Shown here one piece after another: positions 56,961 through 64,000 of a stretch of DNA of 64,000 nt (positions are counted from its first letter, which is position 1; every line of letters begins with the position of its first letter). Position numbers and translations under genes: made by a program. Where the stretch lies: NCBI GenBank assembly GCA_002946415.1, contig NJPS01000051.1, forward strand, positions 50,001-114,000, in the 5' to 3' direction. Under the pieces are notes generated by a model. That model searched no databases. It was not told where the DNA came from and saw only the letters and a program-made list of their open reading frames with translations. Source of the stretch: Rutstroemia sp. NJR-2017a BVV2 (Eukaryota > Ascomycota > Leotiomycetes > Helotiales > Rutstroemiaceae).

Positions 56961-58276
56961 ACGGAAACATTCGGGGTTTTTCTGTGGGGTGTTCAATTTG
57001 CATTATGGATGGGCAATTGGCTGCATTTTTTGTCACATAGATGACCTTTCTGAATGCAAAAAAGCTCATGACACAATTTGGGTTTTGGTATATACGATTT
57101 GTGAATTGCACCAGGTGGGAGATTTACTGGTACTTGATAATGTTCGGTTGGGTGTTCCAGCGTACTCTCATTGTCAGTGGACGGGCCAATCTTCCCACCG
57201 AAGTTTGACATCGGTTTGGTGAAGCGAAAGGGATCAGCACTGCAATCATGAGGAAGAGAAGAAATTGCCCGCCAATCCGTTGATATTCAATTGCAGCAAG
57301 TCCATAGTGCCAACCCCCACAAAACAGCCCTCAGAAAATGTTGCCAGTAAGCATGAATTGAAACACCCAGATTAATCAATTAAGTCTATGTGAGCTCCAT
57401 GCGCAAATAGCGAGCATCGCCAACCATTCACTACGCTTTTTCATTATCCCCACCTCTCATCCTGTCGAATCCATCCATGTTATGAGATTTATGCTTCTTT
57501 CGACCGCGGCGTTTTTTCTTCTACATGACATTGTAGGTCCCATCTTTCTCTTCTGTGTCTACCATCCATACTTCAGACGCTACTCCAAGTGGTCTACCCT
57601 TCGAAGGCGCACGCAAATTATTTGAAATTGTTTAGTTCCAATTGTAGTTCAGGACCTTCAAGAGATGTCAATGGAGTTCTTCGTGGAACTGAGAACTCGA
57701 TAGACTTGTGAGACGGGTAGCATTGAAATGGAAGGGAATTTTCTGTCATATATGTATATTTTCATTTTTCCATTATTGAGATATTTGACCAGCCTTTCGT
57801 TCTGCCTCACGCGAAGAGTGAGGGAAATGTGTCTTCAAGGCGTCATTCATTGTCTCTGCCCGGATTGAATGATTTACCCATTTTGATCGGTCTCTTCATT
57901 CCTACGTATAATCTTCATACATCTCAAGTATGTTGCGGAAACGTTGCTCGACTTTACTGGCTGGGGGTATGAAAATCGAGTGTGGGGAAGGTATGGATTG
58001 ACTGCTCTTCAGGATTTGGTACGTGTTTGACGAGCGTCTGGATGTACTCCTATACGAGAGGCAGCCACTATCAGGACTTACGAGCATGTTTGCAATCTCA
58101 ATCAGCGAAAGTGTCTCCCAATTTCATTATCATAATTTCAATTCTCTTGTCCCATAACTAAAACTAATACATCGCAGTATTACCCTAGTTAAACGTTGTG
58201 TCGCACCAGCTTCATACTCTAACCATAAGACACTTTTAAAGGAAGGATTACCAGACGACGAAGAGAATATAGTTCC
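56961..58276. other. Intergenic region with coding-like minus-strand fragments
   Basis: No complete gene is modelled. On the minus strand, segments near 58110-57960 and 57600-57420 read like short exons (for example EYIQTLVKHVPNPEEQSIHT and KKKRRGRKKHKSHNMDGFD), but no start and joined frame can be fixed. Confidence 0.35.
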
Positions 58277-59625
58277 TCAGACATAAGTGTAACAAAAAGG
58301 GCCACTGATCGTCGAACCCAAATCTCCCACCTTTTGAGATGGCGCCAAAACCCCATAATCAATGACTGTATCCACGGTAACATTTGGACTCGGTGGGACT
58401 ATTCGATTCATCAGCATTATTCATTTTTCAAGAACCCTCGCGTTGTCCACCCCACCAAGCGAACAGCCCAGGGGAAACAAATTAAAGACATACCATTAAA
58501 TGCCGTCCCTGTTCCATACACCATACCGATTCTGTTCTTTGGATCCAGCCCCTGCCACAAACTCCACACCCGATCAATCATCGTATGGTGCAGCCAAAAT
58601 GCCGGATCCCCAGGGCTAGAATAAGCATCCAATCCCAGCCCGCCCATGGTAAAATGCCCGCCTCCGTGCACGCCGTCAATCGCTTCGCAAGCTGTATCGA
58701 AACACCCGAGATCTGTACAGCCATTTACCAACCTTACAACATCCGTCGGCTTCGTATTATTCGCCCAAACGAGCGAAATATCCCGCGACAAACAGCGCGG
58801 ATTATATCCAAGACCGCCATCCGGTCCATAAGGGGCGAACGCAACGGGCCCGAGATTCACGGTGTAGTCGGAAAACGGTCCGGATATACAACCGCCTCCC
58901 GTCGCTGCAGGAACGGGGAAAGTTAACCCGAATGCGCTGATGATGGTGCTGTTGTGCGGGACGGCCGCTCCGTTGCTGCCCATGGATGTTGGGGAGCCGT
59001 CGAAGACGGTGGATTTGCGCGGGTCTTCCCAGGAGATGGTCCAGTCCCAGTACGGCTGAGTACCACTGTAGCCGCATTCTTCACGGAGGGCTTTCTCATA
59101 GATGTACAGAAGATAACGGTGGAAGTGGAAGAAGAGACCCTAAGGGAGACTTAGATTTATCTGTTGGGACAGGCCCAAGATTGGGGGTGGAACGTACGCT
59201 GAAATGCACATAAGGGGTGAGTTTAATGTGCTGGGAGCTAAAGTCATCAAAGCGGCTCCTGGCACCTGGCACTTCTTGCTTGCTGCTTCGAGGGGGGCTG
59301 GACTGTAAGCATTTCACTGCTTTGATATACTCTTTTCGTGATCGAGGAGACATTGCTCCCCTGTTCGTACATTAGACTTCCTTCGGGTTAAAAAGCAGAC
59401 GAGGGAACGTTACCACTCCTGTCGTTGAAGTATATTCTTCGACGTACATCCACTCTTCTGAGTTTTGAGCGTATCGTGCACATAATCATTGTATTCCTTC
59501 TGCCATCTATCAATCTGTTTTGACGCATCTGCTTGCGTGTGATCGCCCTGCCCGTGGGCAGATACAGCGTCGATGTGAACTCCAATTGTAGCGAGAAGGC
59601 AGAGGAAAATGCGTGTGAACTTCAT
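58277..59625 (-). CDS. Secreted tyrosinase (380 aa)
   Basis: Copper enzyme that oxidises phenols to quinones, probably outside the cell. Four exons in phase: 59625-59414, 59360-59198, 59139-58494 and 58398-58277. A signal peptide (MKFTRIFLCLLATIGVHIDA) is followed by KSGCTSKNILQRQEWGAMS. CuA ligands sit in SSQHIKLTPYVHFS and, across intron 2, GLFFHFHRYLLYIYEKALRE then YWDWTISWEDP. CuB has DGVHGGGHFTMGGLG and GDPAFWLHHTMIDRVWSLWQ. The three CuA and three CuB histidines are all visible. The protein ends about 40 residues after CuB, so it lacks the long C-terminal lid domain of latent tyrosinases. This is the short, probably constitutively active secreted type. It is divergent from the secreted protein at 60366. 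Confidence 0.92.
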
Positions 59626-60365
59626 CTTGCCGGAAATTCCTGTATTACTTGTACAGGAAATCTTGAGCGCAATGGCACCTTCCCTCCATTAGAGGGGGAA
59701 CGTAGGAAGTTATTATGAGGAGGGGACGTCTTTTACCCCACATTATCGTGCTCTGTACGTACGAAGAACCCGACAGGGGCATTTTACCCAGTAACACCAA
59801 TGAGAGCAGGAAAGCCAATGGGATCTGCGAAGCTTACTCAGACGGAAGCTATTTAGCCTCAAGAGATTCATGCCGACGCAAGGTAAATCGTCCAATAGAA
59901 ATGAATTAGCTACATGTTGGATGTTACGAAAGCTGACAAGTCCTTGCATGGTCATCCCGGTTGACAAACCAATCGATAACCACTCCCAGCAGAGGGGTCA
60001 CGTCTGAGACTTTCCCAGGAAATCTATCTTCCCTTGCCGGGAGAATGAGAGTAATGTGGCAGTATTAGCTTAGATGGCATGAATGTCTCTCGCTTGAGGC
60101 ATGGCATGGAATTGAGGCTTGAGCTGTATCCCACATATGCCGAAAAGCTACAGTAAGGAGATCTTCTTGTCGTATGCCAAGTCTTGCAATGTTGCATGAA
60201 GGTGGCAGAGGACCGAGTTTGTTCGTATAAATGATGAAAATGGAGCTCAACTTGTTAGAAATGACAATAATGCCCTATATTTATATCACATCTCTCCACC
60301 GGTGCATACTGGTATCGAAATAGCCTCCCTTACTTTCCTCATACACATTATCACCACGGTCCGAA
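59626..60365. promoter_or_regulatory. Divergent promoter of tyrosinase and the secreted protein
   Basis: 740 bp between outward-facing starts of two secreted-protein genes. Short frames inside are not supported. No repeat or strong motif is visible. Confidence 0.4.
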
Positions 60366-61263
60366 ATGAGATTCTTAATTCCTCTAAATGCGGCCGCCTT
60401 GCTGGCTTCAACAGTGCTTGCATCAAGGCGTGGAGGCCATGGAGGATCAGGAGGAACATACGGTTCTCTAGAACCTTGTTCCACGAACTCCCAACTACCA
60501 TGCCTTTGTCCAACCGGCACAGATTACTGGGAGTCCTCCACATGGGCAGTGATTGGCGCCTCTGCGCAAGATGTCAAAGACCTCATCATGGATTGTAAGT
60601 GTGCATCCTCAAGGCTGCGTGATAAAGTTTGCTTGGACATGTGCTAAAGCTTCTACTCTTTAGACTTCAAGTGCGCCTGGCTCGGAGTTGTTCCATATGA
60701 GACTCATGGTCCAGACAATAAACCAGGTGTTGCTATTCGCACATCCTTTCTGCCAACCAAGGTTGGCGTGTACAGCATTACCGAGAAAGTAAGAGCGTCG
60801 AGATGTCAATTCTTAAACAGCACCTTCCCTGCAGACTTGTGCCATTAAAGTTGCTTGAGAGTGCTAACAATTAATTCCCTCAAACTAGTTGACAGATCTT
60901 GATATTGACCCTCGGGGTGGATTTATTGAAAAATTCGAGCAACTCGCTTCCACCGTACCAGTTCCATATACATCCGGCAACGGATCTTTCAGCGGCTACT
61001 GGGTCACACTAGAAAGCACTTACATCTTCAAATATGAGACGGCTATAAGATGGAGCATCTACGCCTGTGAGACAGGCCATGCACGCAGTATGTAAAACTC
61101 TTAACAATCGCGCATGAATAACCTGATCCACACACTAACTGTCGCCGTTCCAGACTTCGCTGTCTTCCACGAAAATGCATTGAAGAATGCCACTAGTGTA
61201 TTGGCAGCACAAGGGAAAATCAAAGGAACAAATATAGCACCATATTCGTATCAAAAGTTTTAG
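60366..61263 (+). CDS. Secreted protein, possible SRPBCC-like fold (220 aa)
   Basis: Four exons in phase: 60366-60594, 60664-60788, 60889-61087 and 61154-61263. The signal peptide is MRFLIPLNAAALLASTVLAS. A Gly-rich linker and a Cys pair follow (EPCSTNSQLPCLCPTGTDYW). Then come SSTWAVIGASAQDVKDLIMD, spliced to YFKCAWLGVVPYETHG, TSFLPTKVGVYSITEKLTDL, TVPVPYTSGNGSFSGYWVTL and ETAIRWSIYACETG, ending in an amphipathic helix (FHENALKNATSVLAAQGKI). A V-x-x-S-A-x-D-V-W/K helix at the start, alternating strands and a final long helix resemble Bet v1/polyketide-cyclase (SRPBCC) proteins; this is a structural guess, as I recognise no named family. One N-glycosylation site is visible (KNATS). It pairs with the tyrosinase gene. 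Confidence 0.75.
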
Positions 61264-61611
61264 AAGAATCGGTTGGCTAGAAAGGACTTGGTCGGAAACA
61301 AGATGGAAGGAAAGTTTTGTGGTACTTTTAATATGAGATCATTCATCATCGTCCATGAATATTACCAACCCATCATCATCTGTGCCCGTCTCCCAGCAGT
61401 ACGTCGCGAGGGGAGTCCGCCACTTGACTTGAGCAATCAAACTTAAACTGCTAACGCATCATAACCATAAGAAGATTCCTTCATTTTTTTCTTTTTTTCC
61501 AACGCCAGTAATTTTGAATGTTCTTTTCGCCATGCCATACAGTCCCAAGGAATGATCCCGCGGCCCTGTAGTCATTTCCTGTATTTGTTTCGACTCTAGT
61601 AGTTCAAGCAT
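61264..61611. other. Intergenic between convergent genes
   Basis: 3' regions of the secreted-protein gene and the MFS exporter, with T-rich runs at 61480-61500. Nothing else is seen. Confidence 0.45.
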
Positions 61612-63387
61612 TTAAGCCCGCTCCTGTGCAAGAGCATCGTTCTCGACCCAGCCATCCCTCGTATCCTTAGGTATTCGGATAAAAACTGCCCCAATGAAGA
61701 GTGCTACGCTTGCTAAGCCCACGCCCAAATATGCCGCACAATGATAGCCTCTAAGAAGATCCTCCCCATTTCTGTTGGTGTTAACTTCTACCGTGCCAGC
61801 GATGCCGAGACCGGTACTGAGACCATAGCCTAGTAAAGTGCCAATTAGGGACCCTGCAACACCTTGGTGCTTCATCGGAACAGTGTTGCTTGCGATAATT
61901 TGGCCACTGGTTGTGATCAAGTCGATCGTGAATGCTGAAATGAACATCGCTGGAAACGCCATTGCCCAGTAAGTCAAATTGGCTGGTATGGTGGCCAAGA
62001 GAACATTTATGGTGACCATTGCTAGGCAGCCCATACAGATGATGACTTGAGCTGGTACCCTGGGAACTAACCAAGCTGCGAAGAAGGCCACCATGCAACC
62101 GACGATTGTGAGTGGAAGATACTGAACGCCAGTTATAATAAGACTGTCTCCGCGAATGTTCTGCATGTAGACATTCATATACCAGAAGTATATGCCCAAA
62201 CTCATGAACGAGAAGAAGATGGCAAGCATGAGTAGCCCGAAAGAAGGTGCTTTCCAAATGTTGAATGGCAGTATTGGATCTTTGGCGACCTTGATTTCCC
62301 AGTATACGAACCCTGCGAAATGGGTTATCGACAAAACGAGTAGGGCGATCTCGTAGGGGCTATTCCACCCAACTAGGGGTGCTTGACTGAAAAGAAGTTA
62401 GTTCACGCCATACAAAAGCACCCTTTCGTACATACTTCCATACAAAATTAAACAAGATGAGAGCTCCTACACCCAAGTAAGCGCCGATCCAATCCACGCT
62501 ACCATGAGGGTCGACAGGTGTATCTGCATCGACAGTAACAATGGCGAGCCCGTAGACCACAAAACCCAGCAATCCACTGGAACAAATTAGCACAGTAAGC
62601 TCCCCGATGAGTAATCATGAGCTTACAGCATCAGGAACAGCCATTTCCAATCTGATAGCTGAATAATAATAGCGCCGATGAGAGAGCCACCAGCGGCGCC
62701 GACAGGTGCCATGGCACCGAACAGTGCGAATCCAAGGTTTCGCTTTTTACCGGGCGGAAAAGTAATGCCCAACAACGCAACTATATTTGGTACCATCAGA
62801 CCACCTCCTACACCGCACAAAGCTCTCATGATGCACATGGAAATCAGGCCATTCGAATATCCACCACAGAAAGCCCAAAGCGTCCACCACACACAACCAG
62901 CTGTGAAAACATGTTTGTGGCCATACACAGCGCCTAGACGACCACCTGGAGTAAAATTGATGTTAGCGATTCGACAGACTAAGACTGCGCGAGATAATTC
63001 CGTTTGAGACTACGCACCGATCAGCACAAAAGTGCCCTGTGTCAGAGGATAAGATGCAACAATCCAAACTGACTGCGCCTGTGTTGCACCCAATGCAGCT
63101 CCGATAGCAAAACTAGAGTTTATACCAGCACCTAAAGGCACCATCTGAACCAACTGGGTCAACGTAATGAAAACCATGAACAGATTTTGTCTCAAATTGC
63201 TCGGCGCATTGCCCTTCGGTAAGCCAGCGCCTCCATCCTTGCTGAGAGTGTTGTCGTTGGACGGGATGGTAGCAAATGATTCCGTCTCCTTGCTGTATGT
63301 TTGCGGAGAACCTGCAAATTGAGAAGACTGCTGCACACTAGATTTGCGGCCATCAGACGCCTTGGGATCTAGTTGTTCATGCTCCAT
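61612..63387 (-). CDS. MFS exporter of the DHA2 (14-TM) family (534 aa)
   Basis: Proton antiporter of the plasma membrane, of the drug and secondary-metabolite efflux type. Four exons in phase: 63387-63018, 62945-62627, 62576-62436 and 62386-61612. A polar N-terminus of about 75 residues precedes TM1 (NLFMVFITLTQLVQMVPLGA). TM2/3 loop GGRLGAVYGHKHVFTAGCVW matches motif A. RALCGVGGGLMVPNIVALLG matches motif B, and ALFGAMAPVGAAGGSLIGAI is the DHA2 motif C. Later helices include GIYFWYMNVYMQNIRGDSLI and VQYLPLTIVGCMVAFFAAWL. Substrate cannot be read from sequence. It is adjacent to a secreted protein and a tyrosinase. Confidence 0.88.
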
Positions 63388-64000
63388 GGTATAAACTGGA
63401 GGTATCTGCCGCGAGTTGTGTAGAAAATTGACAGAATGAGAGCAGTGCCAGTGTATCAGATGAAGTAGAACAATCTGGCAGATAGTTTCGAGAGAGGGGA
63501 GGAGCAGAAAAAGAAGATTGATAATCCATTTCACCTACAAACCTTCTGCTTTTTCTCGTTGATCGCATCGCATTCTGCGCGCAGAGCTTACGGAAGCTAT
63601 CTCAAATCCCCCAGCAGGGTGGCCGAATGGGTGTGCGTCCGGGCCGAGGGAGTGATAATACATGGAGAGGAAATATTGACACCATCCAATAGCTCCGCAT
63701 ATGCTGAGAGAAGAGCGCGGACAATGTGGGATGGTGAAGACTCTCCTCATGGATGATGTGGGATGAACTATCGCCGCTACTGTCGAGGCCGTGTAATTAT
63801 GTATGAGTGCCTGAGGCGCCAGATGTTAAATTGCGCCTTCAGGAACACATAGAACATTCTAATATTCGATACTATTGGCGCAGATGGATCGATGCATCTG
63901 CAACCGTCAACAGTTGCAATTTCTTACATTTATCTACACGTTCATCCTTTTATCCACCAAAACTATCCACATCCGTACTTCATGTCCGTCTCCTTTCCAT
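63388..64000. other. Right-edge intergenic region
   Basis: Upstream of the MFS exporter (its promoter and leader). The exporter frame is open to 63534 but this part is not counted, as its composition is unlike the family. No gene or repeat is seen up to the window end. Confidence 0.4.

Noticed and set aside
1..64000. CRISPR array, bacterial operons or prophage
   Set aside because: The sequence is eukaryotic: spliced genes and fungal families throughout; no spaced direct-repeat array is present.

Overview
The window is nuclear DNA of a filamentous ascomycete (Pezizomycotina). Genes are dense, on both strands, and most are cut by 45-90 nt introns with GT..AG borders and CTAAC-like branch sites. 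The gene set (Dicer-like 1, a Pls1-type tetraspanin, Zn2Cys6 regulators, a secreted tyrosinase) suggests a Leotiomycete related to Botrytis and Sclerotinia. That placement is inference; no rRNA or other phylogenetic marker is present. About 28 protein genes can be modelled, most needing exon joining. I worked out exon joins by hand from splice signals, phase and family conservation.

Layout. 1-6.2 kb: a LINE retrotransposon fossil at the left edge, a maltose-type sugar transporter (-), and a Zn2Cys6 regulator (+) that looks broken. 6.7-8.5 kb: a minisatellite, an unknown 355-aa protein and a tiny secreted Cys-rich protein. 9.0-25.2 kb: a housekeeping block with mitochondrial carnitine/acylcarnitine carrier, Mediator kinase SSN3/CDK8, a DNAJC8-like J protein, tetraspanin PLS1, SWC5, HOM6, phosphopantothenate-cysteine ligase, a thioesterase-like alpha/beta hydrolase, SEC66 and mitochondrial octanoyltransferase. 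25.2-27.9 kb: gene-poor. 27.9-35.5 kb: DCL1 (-) divergent from TAP42 (+). 37.1-48.6 kb: a second Zn2Cys6 regulator, a 1035-aa BTB-like protein, a long coiled-coil protein, GPI12, and a His-rich hydrophilic protein ending in a calcium-loop-like motif. 48.6-56 kb: accessory and gene-poor, with a possible hidden gene, a MITE-like inverted repeat, a tandem pair of small proteins with matching Cys-rich tails, and a 120-bp tandem duplication. 56.0-64 kb: RPS5, then tyrosinase (-), a secreted protein (+) and a DHA2-type MFS exporter (-).

Many genes sit head to head over 300-750 bp (SSN3/J protein, HOM6/CAB2, hydrolase/SEC66, DCL1/TAP42, coiled coil/GPI12, tyrosinase/secreted protein), so shared bidirectional promoters are likely. 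The housekeeping genes do not form a pathway cluster. Two local groups may be functional: sugar transporter + regulator + paired CreA-like sites, and tyrosinase + secreted protein + exporter. The least described features are the Cys-tail gene pair, the DCL1 N-terminal extension with repeated DLIxF motifs, and the hydrolase whose nucleophile-elbow serine is replaced by glycine.
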